Assembly (NCBI GenBank): GCA_029531795.1
Contig: JAPEIS010000011.1
Coordinates: 744,001 to 808,000 of the forward strand
DNA: 64,000 nt
Direction of reading: 5' to 3'
Origin: Sclerotinia nivalis
Lineage: Eukaryota > Ascomycota > Leotiomycetes > Helotiales > Sclerotiniaceae
Below are positions 47,301-58,110 of this stretch, piece after piece. How positions within the stretch are numbered: the stretch's first letter is position 1; each line of letters starts with the position of its first letter. The translations under genes and the position numbers were made by a program. Under the pieces are notes generated by a model. The model made no database searches, was not told the DNA's origin, and saw only the letters and a program-made list of their open reading frames with translations.

Positions 47301-47410
47301 ACCAAATACAATATCGAAACAATACTAGATTACAAATATGTCAGAAATACAATAAAGTATTTAATCAAATGACTTAATTATCTATATTCAGAAAACATTT
47401 GGGAACCCAG
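44379..47410 (+). pseudogene. Gypsy Pol (RT, RNase H, integrase, chromodomain), decayed
   Basis: The polyprotein survives in pieces. Upstream RT sequence (LWDYEIVLIEGKMPSFG) lies in 44379-44693. The main RT/RNase H frame is 44892-45635, with FFKFDLQNGFYLIRI, CYLDDILVYS (YLDD active site retained), FLGFVNFYCRFIKDYSKI and ETDSSDYALGAVLSQ. Integrase pieces run 46059-46424 (zinc-binding HELSTHKHQ region) and on to about 47372. The C-terminal ETILDYKYVRNTIKYLIK and WEPRKNLNC segment is chromodomain-like, the mark of chromoviruses that target heterochromatin. TAG and TAA codons replace expected Gln and Trp codons throughout, so it is not functional. Confidence 0.88.
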
Positions 47411-47418
47411 AAAGAATC

Positions 47419-47967
47419 TCAATTGTTTTGAAAAACTGCAGATGTTCCATTAGCGATATCCGGATCTACCCAGAAAGAATCAAAAGGATTCGAGAAAAAC
47501 GAAGAATCGAAACCTTCTAAAAGATCGAACGAAGTATTGCTAAGACCAAAAGCATTTTCGTTTGTTCTTTTCTTCTCTACTTGTTTTTTTGCCAATCGTT
47601 CTTTCTCTTCTAAAGCATCCAATTCATCCAAATATTTAAGGTCACGATCAACCATCCGTTTTCTATAATCGTATAGGAATTTCTTTTGTTTATACAAACG
47701 CAAAATTTTAGCAAACGCTTTCTTTTCTTTATAATCTAATTTCTCTTTTTGTTTATCCAAAGAAATCCAATCCGAAATACAAAGCACTTTCCGATCCCAA
47801 TCTTCTTCTAAAAGAAATTCAACATCATAAAGAATTCGAGCCAAAATATATTCGGAATAACGAGAACGCTGAGGATTATTAACGTCTTTCATATAACGAA
47901 GTTTTTCATTACGACAATAAAAACAAAAAGATATTTCAATTCCACAATTATTGATAGATTGAACCAA
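47419..47967 (-). CDS. Antisense ORF inside the gypsy 3' region, possible accessory protein
   Basis: A 182-codon minus-strand frame between the pol 3' end and the 3' LTR, opposite to gag-pol. The N-terminus keeps two cysteines (CFYC) and then RYSEYI, as if a longer Cys-rich knuckle had lost Cys codons. Next comes a strongly charged, probably coiled-coil region (SLDKQKEKLDYKEKKAF, KILRLYKQKKFL, LDELDALEEKERLAKK). The acidic, aromatic C-terminus includes GFDSSFF and FWVDPD. Six Gln and three Trp codons, which RIP readily turns into stops, remain intact, whereas the sense pol is full of stops. I recall similar Cys-rich plus coiled-coil proteins predicted in ascomycetes but cannot verify this. 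Function unknown. Confidence 0.5.
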   Translation of the reverse strand: MVQSINNCGIEISFCFYCRNEKLRYMKDVNNPQRSRYSEYILARILYDVEFLLEEDWDRKVLCISDWISLDKQKEKLDYKEKKAFAKILRLYKQKKFLYDYRKRMVDRDLKYLDELDALEEKERLAKKQVEKKRTNENAFGLSNTSFDLLEGFDSSFFSNPFDSFWVDPDIANGTSAVFQNN

Positions 47968-48116
47968 AAGAATCTGTTCGGAATGTTTTCAAACGGAAGG
48001 TAAAGATTTCTTAATTTTGAAGGAAAATATAATAGGAAAAAAGAGTTTTGTACTTTCTTCAGAATATAATCCCATTTTATAAACTTGAAACAAGTTTTAG
48101 CCTAAATAGGGGATAG

Positions 48117-48602
48117 TATTATGATCATAGATCTTACAATAACCGATCGTATGAATACATGTTATGATTTGATCGAATTAGTATAAGATTAAAGTGGTTG
48201 TAGAAACAAACGAGTATAGATTATATTAATATCAGATCATGTGATAGAGTATTGGAGCTTCGAAGGCTCCCAATACTCCTGGAGTATTAAAGCTTCGAAG
48301 ACTCCCAATGCTTTTGAAGCATTGGAACTTCGAAGGCTCCCGATGTTTCTGGAGCATTGAAGCTTCGAGGGCTTCTAGAGCTTCCAAGTATAAAGCTTTA
48401 TATAAGCAGGATGAATTCCTTTATTTGTAGAGCTTCGTGCTCAAGAACAATCATTAGTTTAAACACTATAGTTACTATACAATACAATCGTTATACCTTC
48501 ATTCTCACCAAGCCCCTGTTTGATCTTTAGTAGAAATCACCACGGCCTTTCTATAAATCCCTTGATCACTTCTTAGTGATAAAGGATTGTAGCGGCGTAA
48601 CA
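48117..48602 (+). repeat. Gypsy 3' LTR
   Basis: 486 bp, co-linear with the 5' LTR and with the same four 35-bp units. It starts TATTATGATC (TGTTACGATC in the other copy) and ends GCGGCGTAACA, followed by the TTCGG target duplicate. Confidence 0.92.
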
Positions 48603-50099
48603 TTCGGGCTCTTTTTACCCGATTTCGAAAATCCTTGATTGCGTTATATATCGATATCTCTTTTACAGCAAACAAGCATTTCGATATATTTATCAATAGA
48701 TCTCATCTTCCTCGATTTATCAAATCTTCTACCAAAACTTCTGTCAATCTCTTTGGCCCTGATACACAAATTTTTCAATTAGTATTCGTACTTGAAATCG
48801 TTAAATTTATAAGAGGTTTTTCTACAATTCAATATCTTAAGGATTCCATCTATGTTCAAAAGGTTGTGATTCCTTTACCATCAATTATACAATCTACAAA
48901 TCCAAAAACTGGGAATCGAACCGGATCTCAACCCAAAACTCAATCTCAAATCTTATACAAAACTGATACTCGTCTTTTTGTTCGAATTGGATTCGATTAT
49001 TTAGCTCGAAAAGTCGGTTCTTTTGCTATACTTAGTACATTGAAAGAACAATTAGGAAACGATACTAAACTTCTGAAAGAAGTTTAAACAATAAATATTG
49101 GGTTTGCATTATATACAAACTCTTTAGCGAACTTAACAGCTTTAGAAAACCTTTCAAATATAATCGAAAAAGTATTCGAAACCTGCAAAATCGAACGACA
49201 ATAATCATGGATTATATATCGATTGAATTATATTCTACGAACCGTTACAATTCTGGGAGATTCACAACAATTGATTATTGTCCCAATCGAATCGGAAACT
49301 ATACTCGACGCCATCAACGATAATATAGAACAATAAGCGATCTAAGCAATTGAATTTATACAAAGCAAAGAATTCGGATTGTATAATTCTATTTGGTTTT
49401 TGAGTTTCCTAGCTTTGCAACATACAGCCCTTCCCAAGAATTTTCGGATTCTAGGAATTACAATTAATATTTTCCAAATCGTTTTCAAACCTAAGATAAT
49501 TCAATATATTCAATACTTTCAATGGCACAATACTCGAGTTTGCTTTCGTCCAAAAAGATACTGAATCTGTAATACAACCGAATATACAGAAAAGAATTAT
49601 TCAATTCGATACAATACAACTCATGTTTGTCCAACGAAATGCTTACATTGTGAAGGCCCCTATTCTGCAAACAATCTATATTGCCCCCTTCGTTTTATTA
49701 ACAAAAACCCCAAAAGTAAATCGGAAAAACAAGCTATTCAGAAAATCTCAAAAGAAGTTAGGGCTAGAACTTGTACTAATACAAAATATTTTCGAATCCC
49801 AAAAGTCGATTCCCCTATAAAGGAATCTATTACTTTTTCAACTTTAATCTGAACTTCTTCGATACTATTTTCATTGATACCACCCCTTTTTAATCTTTCT
49901 AATCGTTTCATTACATTAGAAGCTCTTTCTTTTCTGATTCCTTTTAATATATAATCCTAGATTATCTTTTAAATCATTGATTATTTTATAAGTTAATATA
50001 ACCAAAAACACTACTTCATATGAATTAGTATTTTTTTTAATCAATAATTCTTGTATTAATATAATTCTGATTCAAGAATTTTATATATTCTCAAATATC

Positions 50100-53000
50100 T
50101 TATACCGAATTACTAAATCCTATCCTGCTTATGAAACTTTTATATCATTCGACAACTGGGAAACCCAGTCTTGTATGATATCTTATACCCGAAAAAATGC
50201 AAGCATTTGAATTAATCAATTCCGGTCTATATTCTTTTGGGATTTATTATTTTTACAAATTCAATCTTTAATTGGTTCTATTCTTACAATCATTAATATT
50301 TATAATACTCCTAAAGGTTATACAAATGAAAACCAAACAATACAAACTCTCTTTGATTTACTTTCGAATATTTTAAATTCTACACTTCTTACAAGGGATC
50401 TAAACCTTCATTATTCGAAATGGAATCCCTTTTGTTCTTCACATTCAAATTTTGCAGAATCTTTTATAATCTGACTAGATACAAATTCTTTCAATTTTCT
50501 TTCTACAATCGATAAACCTACCCACAATTTGGACAACATTCTCGATCTAGCTTTTCTTTCAGAATCATATACAGCCAATACAACTTCTATACTGCATTTG
50601 AATACAACTTCCGATCATCGATCCTTATTGACAACTTTGAATTGGAATATAAGGTTTCAGGATCCGATCCAAAAACTTTGAATCAATATATTAGACAAAA
50701 AACTCTTCTCTATTTTATTAATAGAGAATCTATTGAATCTAGATCTACTAACTCTGAATACAACTACAGATCTTGATAAATTAGCTTTAGATATCATTCA
50801 AGCTTTACAATCAATATATACAGGATCAGCTCAAAGATCACTCGGCCGAAATACAAATCAACTATAATGGAACGAGATCTGTTAAACAATTGTTCAAGAA
50901 AATCGAACAAACAACTTTTCAGAATCAAAACAAAATCTTCGAAAGGTTATCAAAAAAGTGAAAAAGGAATTTTGGCTTTCTAAATTTAATTCAATCAAGG
51001 AAATAAAAGATGTCTTTAAAATAACAAAATGGTATCAATCAGTTGGAATATATCGAATTCCTTCTTTAATAGATCCTTTAAATCATTCTTTTACTATAAC
51101 AATTCAAACTAAAAGAGATCTATTTATCAATAATTTGTTGATCAATATAGTTGAAGTTAACGATATCCTATTTGATTCGTTTTCAATTTCTATTCGTTCA
51201 ATTACCTTTCCTGCTATTACAATTCAGGATATTCAAACTGCTATCCTTCGTATAGGTAATATAGCTTCAGGAATAGATAAGATCTTTACCAAGATCCTAC
51301 AATTAGTATGGCCATTGATCGAATTATATATCTTATAACTCTTTCAAAAATACTTCGAAATAGATCACCACTCTAAATGCTTTCGATTAGCGATTGTAGC
51401 CATCGTTCCGAAACCGAACAAATCAAATCGCACAAACTCTAGATCCTATAGATCAATAACCCTGCTTTCAATATTAAAAAAAGATTTTGAATGTTTGATT
51501 ACAAAGAAAATATCCTGAATTGTTATAACCCTTAAAGTATTAACCAAATAACAATTCGGAATACTTCCCTTACATTCATCAATCGATCTCACAATTTGCT
51601 TTACACATGATTTGAAAATAGCTTTGAATTCAAATTCTAAAGCTATTTTATTAATTATGGATATCAAAGGTACTTTTGATACTATTCTTTTAGAACATTT
51701 GGTTTGCTGATTTAGGGAACAAAGATAACCTGATAACCTAATTCGATAGATACAATCGTTTTCTACAAATCGATCAATTCGTATTCGGTTTGATGGTGAA
51801 ATAGGGCCCAATACTAGTATTAGATGTGATTTGTTATAAAACTCCCCAATTTTATCTATTTTTTTTATACTTTATATAGCTCCTTTGTTTTGGTTAAGCA
51901 ATCCTACTCGAAGATTTGGATATATAGACAATATTGTACTAATAACTTTTTCTTCAAGTTTATAATTTAATTATAATCAATTATAATCCGAAATACTGGA
52001 GGCTTTGGATTGGGGCAAATCTGAAAAGATCACTTTCGATCCTATGAAATCTGAATTGATATATTTCTTCAAAAGCTTTAGGAAAGATATCGAAAGCCCT
52101 ATTATTCATATAGAAAATCTTTTAATAATGGAGAAACCAGATTTATTGAGATAATTAGGGATTTACTTTGATAGAGAATTAAGTTTCAAATCTTATGTCT
52201 AAATCCTTTCAGCTAAGGCTTTTACTATTACGAATACGCTGTATTCGCTTGGAAGAACAACTCAAGGTATCCCATCAATTTTGCTTTAAAGAGTGATTAC
52301 AGCCTGTATCCTGAAGAAATATTATTTTGCAGCCGAAACCTGGTGGCCTGATCGAATTAGGAAACGAGGTCTAAACTTTATAATCTCGAATCAAATGGAT
52401 GGATATTTGAAGCTTTTGAATAAGATTATACTAACTAACACTCGAACAATCCTCCCTGTATTCTGTACAACTAATACTGCTACTCTATACAAGGAATCAA
52501 ATCTGATACCTTCTGAGATTGAACTAAATTTGATATCCCAAAGCTTTACTGCCCGAATGGTTTGGTTAAATCCTAAATATCCTTTTCGAATTCGAATCAA
52601 AAATATTCTAGCTAAAACTAGGGTTAGAACTATTGAATCAAGGTTCTCAAGAATTATCCTAGCTCTTTCAAAAACTGAATATATCAATCTAATTGCTTTT
52701 TTCTTTTAAAGGAACAAAGAACTGTATATTATTATAGAAATCTAGATCGATGGTTTTTTCGATTATTCGAAAGAACAAACAGTTAAGGATTTCGAAAGGT
52801 TTATATCTATGATTCCAAAAAATGATTTGTAAGTCTTCTTCGATGGTTCGAAAAGCGAAGTTTTGGATAGTACTACAAAAAATGGATCAATGATTTATCA
52901 ATACAATCTGCAAATAAATCGATAGGCTTTCTTACTAAACTGTAATACTGAAATCTTCGATATCGAAGCAGCTATAGCTTTGAAAGGTACTCAAACAGCA

Positions 53001-53670
53001 ATACAACTACCCTCAACTAAATTCGCTACAGACCTCTGGGTTTTTTTGGATAACCTAAAAGTTGCTATACAATTAGGCTTTCATTCCATTGGATCCTCTC
53101 AATCTGTATTTAAAGAATTCTGCGAACTAACTATAGTTTAATCTTTCAGGCCCCACTTGCCATATACTCGCCCTGACTCAATTCGAATTCGATGGGTTCC
53201 TGGGCATCTAGATATCCCCGAAAACGAAGCAACGAACAAAGCAGTTAAAAAGGGAACAATACTCCTATCCCCATCTGATCCTATCTACACTTTCGCCTCC
53301 TTAAAAAGAATCGTTAAAACGAATACCAAATCAATAAGAGCTAAATTATAAACAACTACAGTATTACAAAACTACAATAATCTTTTTATAATTTATAATA
53401 ATAAATCGATTATACTTTCTTTTGATCGAACAATATTAGGATATATCCTAACAGCCAAATCTCAACACAACGATTTCGTAATATATCATAATCATTTCAA
53501 TTACGAAGATACTTATATACTATACTCATATAGGAAAAGAAAATCCCCTTTTCATTTTTACTTTTGTAAAATTGGAAATACTCAAAAAACCTTTTCAAAG
53601 TTATTATTATCTGAAGTTATCCTTTATCTTTTGGAAAGTATAAAAGGAACAACGAAACTAACAGTTTAGT
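50100..53670 (+). pseudogene. LINE ORF2 (endonuclease, RT, RNase H), decayed
   Basis: The second LINE protein is broken by many stops. The endonuclease is seen at about 50.38-50.65 kb (TRDLNLHYSKWNPF and TTSDHRSLLTTLNW). RT sequence runs from about 50958, with GIDKIFTKIL, AIVPKPNK, RSYRSITLLS, FGILPLHSSID and IMDIKGTFD. The catalytic Y-x-D-D reads YIDN at about 51920-51931, the last Asp changed to Asn. RNase H follows at about 52.8-53.35 kb: VFFDGSKS, DIEAAIALKG and WVPGHLDIPENEATNKA, where the expected Asp before Lys-Ala is Asn. The C-terminal HNHFNYEDTYIL and FHFYFC complete a Tad-like architecture. Confidence 0.82.
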
Positions 53671-53839
53671 TCAAATCTACAAGGTTTTATCAGAATATAT
53701 ATCCTCGATTTCTTATATAATTTATTGATTGAAAGATTACTTTGATTTTTATTTTTATTTTTATTTTATATTATTTTTGGATTTTCTTTGTATAAGGTGT
53801 TGGGTTTTGGTTCGGAAAGATTGAATTTGTATAAACTTT

Positions 53840-53857
53840 AAAAAAAAAAAAAAAAAA
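53840..53857 (+). repeat. LINE poly-A tail
   Basis: A run of 18 A residues after the ORF2 3' UTR, oriented as expected for the 3' end of the plus-strand LINE. No clear target-site duplicate was found on the 5' side. Confidence 0.75.
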
Positions 53858-53926
53858 TCTTTATATTAACAAAATCATATTAAAAAGTTCGATTGTGATA
53901 ACGAAGGAGAGGAAATCAGAAATCGA

Positions 53927-54176
53927 AGGATCTAATTGTATTGTAAAAAACAACTGAAATATCTATCTAAGGGATTAATTCAATATGCAACAACAATCAT
54001 ATAAACCCTGCTGAAGCATTTAGTATATATAATACTAGTAAATTTAGATTAGCTAATTAGAAACCCAGGGGCCTTCCTCCCCTGGCATCCTTTGTCCCAA
54101 TTGGGAATTTGAGGCCTGTGCTTCGCATAGAGCCTCGGACGAAAAATATCACACACACACACACACACCTTTTCGT
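53927..54176 (-). repeat. Right copy of the bracketing direct repeat
   Basis: Same orientation as the left copy at 41325-41600. It includes the CCCAGGGG-CCTTCCT-CCCCTGG hairpin, the CCCAATTGGG palindrome, the TGTGCTTCGCATAG hairpin and the CA repeat ending CCTTTTCGTGA. Within the core it differs from the left copy by GCG to GCA and CACAG to CATAG. It ends about 41 bp before the 2EXR start codon. Confidence 0.7.
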
Positions 54177-54217
54177 GAATTGAATCCAACCTCAAACCAA
54201 CAAACTCACAACCAACC

Positions 54218-55387
54218 ATGTCGGATTTTGATGAACTAGTGCATGGGGGTGGTTTCGGCCAGTCCCACAACAACGATAGTTCTACACCAGATAATACCTC
54301 TGATTTATTTTCTCACTTCCCACGAATCCCAATCGAAGTTCGATTACTGATATGGGAATGGGCAATTCCCGATCCTCGGGTCGTACTTTTAAATACATAC
54401 AATACTTCTCGTTGTGAGCACGCGATGGTTAGAGTACGCTCAGATATGGTTGTGCCAGATAGATGCCAAAATGATGATTATCCTCATTCAAATGGTACCA
54501 CCTGCACCGGCATGGACGGCGTATTATCAGCAGATGTGGGAATTATGGATGTGGTTCGGACACGTATCAAAGATGATGATCAACTTGGTTTCTCATCAGA
54601 AGCAAAAATTCCAAGCTTATTGCTTGTTTGCAGAGAATCATACGAGGTCGCATCCAAAAGATACCAGCGAGCATTTCCATATGAATGGTCCTTTGCTGAG
54701 ACTTACTTTGATTACGAAAGAGATATCTTGCTTCTTTCGGAGAAGCAAGTTCGATTTGCAATTCTACCTGAGGACGACAAATGCCACCTTATGGCGCGGT
54801 CTGAGGCATGTAAAATTCGCAATCTTGCTCTTCGATTTCGTCCCAATCCTAGGGTTTCAGCAATTGTTGATCGAGTTGTCAAAACTGAAGACCTTGCCAA
54901 ACTACTGAAATTGTTCTGCAATGTCGAGGATTTAACAATTGTAGTAGAAAATCATCTGTCCTACGACTATGAGAATGGACTGTCCTCGAGTCAGGGAGAC
55001 AATGAGGTAGAATTATTCTCTCAGCGTCAGAAAGACAATGAGCTAGTGTTATTTGAGCCAATTGAAATCAACGAAGCGCTGGTCATGTTGTCGCCCGAGA
55101 GAAAATTTAGTGACTATCATGGAGGGTTATTTCGAGAGAACGCAAAGCGACTCAAGCTGGAGTTTTGCATGGACTGCCTCAACGGGAAGAGATTGCAGGA
55201 TATCGCAAATGGCTCCATGTGGAATTTACTGAGATTTCAATGGAAGATTCTCACTACCGCTGCGTTCAAGACCAAATTCGAAAGTTTACAGAAAGACTAC
55301 GAGCTACGCACCGGCAATACCTGTCATAGAATTCACGAAACGTACAAATTAACGCTCGATCCAAGCCAATTGTTTCTTAGTTCCTGA
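54218..55387 (+). CDS. 2EXR-domain protein
   Basis: A 389-residue single-exon protein with the fungal 2EXR module near the N-terminus. Residues about 30-60 read LFSHFPRIPIEVRLLIWEW then PDPRVV, the F-box-like P-x-E-x-R-x-x-I-W signature that defines the family. A second conserved piece, IPSLLLVCRESYEVASKRY (about 131-150), matches the usual companion motif. The rest is mixed alpha/beta with an acidic stretch (about 260-285). These proteins are numerous in Pezizomycotina; an adaptor or ubiquitin-ligase role is often suspected but not established. Its ATG lies just after the right repeat of the transposon island, so its upstream region may be transposon-derived. Confidence 0.85.
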   Translation: MSDFDELVHGGGFGQSHNNDSSTPDNTSDLFSHFPRIPIEVRLLIWEWAIPDPRVVLLNTYNTSRCEHAMVRVRSDMVVPDRCQNDDYPHSNGTTCTGMDGVLSADVGIMDVVRTRIKDDDQLGFSSEAKIPSLLLVCRESYEVASKRYQRAFPYEWSFAETYFDYERDILLLSEKQVRFAILPEDDKCHLMARSEACKIRNLALRFRPNPRVSAIVDRVVKTEDLAKLLKLFCNVEDLTIVVENHLSYDYENGLSSSQGDNEVELFSQRQKDNELVLFEPIEINEALVMLSPERKFSDYHGGLFRENAKRLKLEFCMDCLNGKRLQDIANGSMWNLLRFQWKILTTAAFKTKFESLQKDYELRTGNTCHRIHETYKLTLDPSQLFLSS

Positions 55388-55446
55388 GTTCATTTGAATA
55401 GGCTCTTTTATTTCAAACTGGATTCGGTGTTCTATCAACCTTCGAA

Positions 55447-58110
55447 ATGAACTCAACAATTGAAATCTTCTCATTGTTGGGCTGTGCACTCCGAAGTATT
55501 GGATACCTTGGTCTGGGATCGATTGGGCTCTGCATCATCCAAATCGATCAGAAGCCCAAAAGGTGTTATACGGATGGGATCTCCTTCGATACCATGACCT
55601 TTTTGTACTATAATTTGAAGGAAAATGGTATTGCTTCACCTCTGTCATTTCAATGTGACTCCAATGATGTTCTTTAATTTTTTTTCTCGATGGGGGTATG
55701 AACTTGGAAGGTGGATTTGGCATTTGCTGGAGTCTTGTCAAAAACATTTAGGATTAAACTCGCAAGAAGCATTGTACTATACTGGAGACACAGGAGTGGC
55801 TGAATACTGGTTGTTAAGCGCATCTATCATAGTGAAGATCTACAGGATTGCTAGAGAATGATTATGGGAAGCTCGATTTGTCCTTGGAGGAACTATTTGC
55901 GGGGATTATCATTCCAGCAAATTGTACATTATAATGTCTATTGAACTGATTGATTGGCATTAGCCAAGAGCATGTATACACTTTCAAGATAGCTATCATG
56001 ATACGAGTTTCTACAGTGCACTGCATGAGATTGGTGAGTTTTGTTTGATTGATGCAAAGGTGTCATGTGTTGGGTTTTGTCTTTTGATTTGCCATGAGAT
56101 ATGGTTACATTGTTACTGTACAAGGGAGGACAACATGCAATGAAGCAAGGCAAGGCTGATTCGTGATGAAGCCCTACACCAGACGGAAACTTGCAGGTCA
56201 ACACTAAATAAAGGAAGTTTATCCTGAGCCTTGAATACTGTGACCAATTGATTCTTTTATCATTTGGTGGAGATTTATGGGTACTAGATGTTGCACATCT
56301 AGTACGACCACTAGCACGGGCGGGGCTAGAGTTGTTGAAGTTATCTTTTCTTTTCATTTTGACCTTTTACTCTCACCATCTCCCTCCATATTGATAGTAC
56401 GCCTTGAAAAATCAAAGAATTTTTATTAGAATAAATTGATGATAATTCCATGGTATTATCTGGCACAGTAGTGCAGGCTCCCCACGAGCCGTTGGGTGAT
56501 CGTTTTCGAGCCAGCACCAGATGACAAGCATGCATAGTTGGTCTTATTGTTAGTTGGATATTAGGCTCAGAAACATTTTTGTCTGGCTTGTATCCTCACA
56601 TCGGGGTTGGGGAATATACTGAAGCGAATGACGCCTTGATGAGATGGCGCTTCAGGCTCAATCAAGTGATGGACGAAGTTGTCCCTTTTACACTTAATAT
56701 GATGGTGACTTCGCTTGTTGGAAGTATGGGGTACATTCACAGCACATCGCCTGGGTGGTCATCGCAACAGGAAGACCGACTTGCATTAACTCAAACATTC
56801 GCCTTCTTTCGAGTTCAAAATCTTCGAGGCCGAATTCAGTATGTATCTAATCATACCTCCTAGTAGTAGTAGTAATTCATGACCATATCTCCGCATATCT
56901 CAGTGAGTATTTTGTTGTCTTTTATCTATCACATTCGAAAACCCGATATGGTGCTAATTACTGCCTAATGGTACTCCAACACCACTTTAATCTGCATCGT
57001 CTTATCTTATCCTATACATCAACATCTTCCCTCATATATCCTCTTACCGAAAATACATTCTTAATACAAATAACTTCTGTGATAACACTCGACGCCAGTT
57101 TTTTCATTCAAGCAGGAATCACAATTTGGGCACTGGCAACTACGAAAATACCGACCTGGAGCTCCAGCCCCCTCGATACGATATTTGTCTGCCTCGAAAG
57201 ATCTGCTACAAACCCTTTGACCAGAAGTCAAAAGCGCTGCATGAAATCTGTTCATGACATATCCACAGCATCTGATCCTTGTGCCCAAAAAGCAAGCAGT
57301 GATTTGTTTTTAATGCCCATTCGGATATGAAGTGGATTCCGAGACTGGCGTGGATTATTATACCCCCGGATTGCTTGGATTTGGCATCATTATGCCTTTC
57401 AGCGATAGAAAACCATGGATTTGTGAGTAGAATCCAATGAGAAATTATTGGATGAATCTTACTTTCTGTGGTGTTTGAGTCGAGTACAGTTATAGTGGCA
57501 GTAGTGAAAAATGGGAATTGCTGCTATTTTGGTGATAGCACTATTTCAAGCTATACTTACGATTGGACTTCACTGTACCGAACTTCTGTGCAACTTGTCT
57601 CGGGATGAGAATACTTTTTGCATGGCGATTTATATCTTCACAAGGTACTAATCCATGCTACATTAGCATAAAGGTGGCATTTACGAGTTGGGAAACGATG
57701 TTATTATTCTTGCTTAAAGGCATTTTTCATTGCATGTTCGGCATGAGCATCAACACAATTGATATAACGTTAGTGATATTTCCGACAAAATATTAGACGC
57801 ACTATATGTGCTCTCCTCTCTCTCCTCGCCACTTACATCAGTTTCCGGCGACCATACGGTCCACTACCAGCGACATACGGATACCTGAAAACACTAGCAG
57901 ACCTAATTGACGAGTGGCAGGGAGACTTGCTAATGTTCTGGGGCGTAAGGTGGATGGATCGAACGGCAAGCCGAATTTTGTAGGTATGTGAGTGAACCTA
58001 TGAGGGAGATTAAGATGGATAAGTTTTGTGATTGAGCGGTATGGGGTAGATTATGCTGGTTATAGGAAAGGGGATGGAGGGGAAAGGAACTTCTTCGATA
58101 CTGTGGGAAC
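55447..58110 (+). pseudogene. Decayed multi-pass membrane protein gene
   Basis: Plus-strand segments resemble a conserved ascomycete membrane protein I know only by sequence pattern. In order: LGCALRSIGYLGLGSIGL, ISFDTMTFLYYNL, YELGRWIWHLLESCQ (shifted frame), ALYYTGDTGVAEYWLLSAS, ANDALMRWRFRLNQVMDE, AGITIWALATTKIPTWSSSP, VDSETGVDYYTPGLLGFG, ILTIGLHCTELLCNLSRDE, FTSWETMLLFLLK and RRPYGPLPATYG. They sit in different frames. Breaks seen: a frameshift near the T run at about 55675-55683, a TGA at about 55858-55860, an unexplained stretch at about 55.92-56.57 kb, and stops near 57.4-57.7 kb. Some gaps may be introns, but the in-frame stops argue for a dead gene. Confidence 0.62.

Larger units (their letters stand above)
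41875..48602 (+). mobile_element. Ty3/gypsy chromovirus-type LTR retrotransposon, RIP-decayed
   Basis: A full-length 6,728-bp element. Its two LTRs (41875-42360 and 48117-48602) are both 486 bp with TGTTAC...GTAACA ends; the 3' copy starts TATTAT after two changes. A perfect 5-bp duplication TTCGG lies at 41870-41874 and 48603-48607. Internally, on the plus strand, are Gag remnants, reverse transcriptase with an intact YLDD box, RNase H, integrase and a C-terminal chromodomain-like segment. Stops are frequent in all pol pieces. Insertion is into ORF1 of the LINE. The two LTRs differ mainly by transitions, as RIP would give. Confidence 0.92.
41728..49850 (+). pseudogene. LINE ORF1 (Gag-like), split by gypsy insertion
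   Basis: The frame opens with ATG at 41728 and reads to the gypsy insertion point at 41874. When the insertion and one copy of TTCGG are set aside, the same frame continues from 48603 through 49087, where a TAA stops it. Downstream, the same protein is visible with stops to a Cys-rich knuckle (KCLHCEGPY, then CPLRF at about 49640-49700) characteristic of Tad-type ORF1. The protein would have been a nucleic-acid-binding component of the LINE particle. It is now dead through insertion plus stops. Confidence 0.75.
41601..53857 (+). mobile_element. Tad-like LINE (non-LTR retrotransposon), decayed and interrupted
   Basis: A two-ORF LINE split by the gypsy element at 41875-48602. ORF1 begins at 41728 and resumes after the insertion; its C-terminal knuckle is near 49625-49700. 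ORF2 pieces in order: endonuclease (DLNLHYSKW, then SDHRSLLT near 50608), reverse transcriptase (about 50.95-52.3 kb), RNase H (FFDGSKS to WVPGHLDIPENEA) and the C-terminal HNDF, FHFYFC segment typical of fungal LINEs. The 3' end is an A18 run at 53840-53857. The 5' boundary is approximate. Many TAG/TAA stops and C-to-T type changes indicate RIP. Confidence 0.85.
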
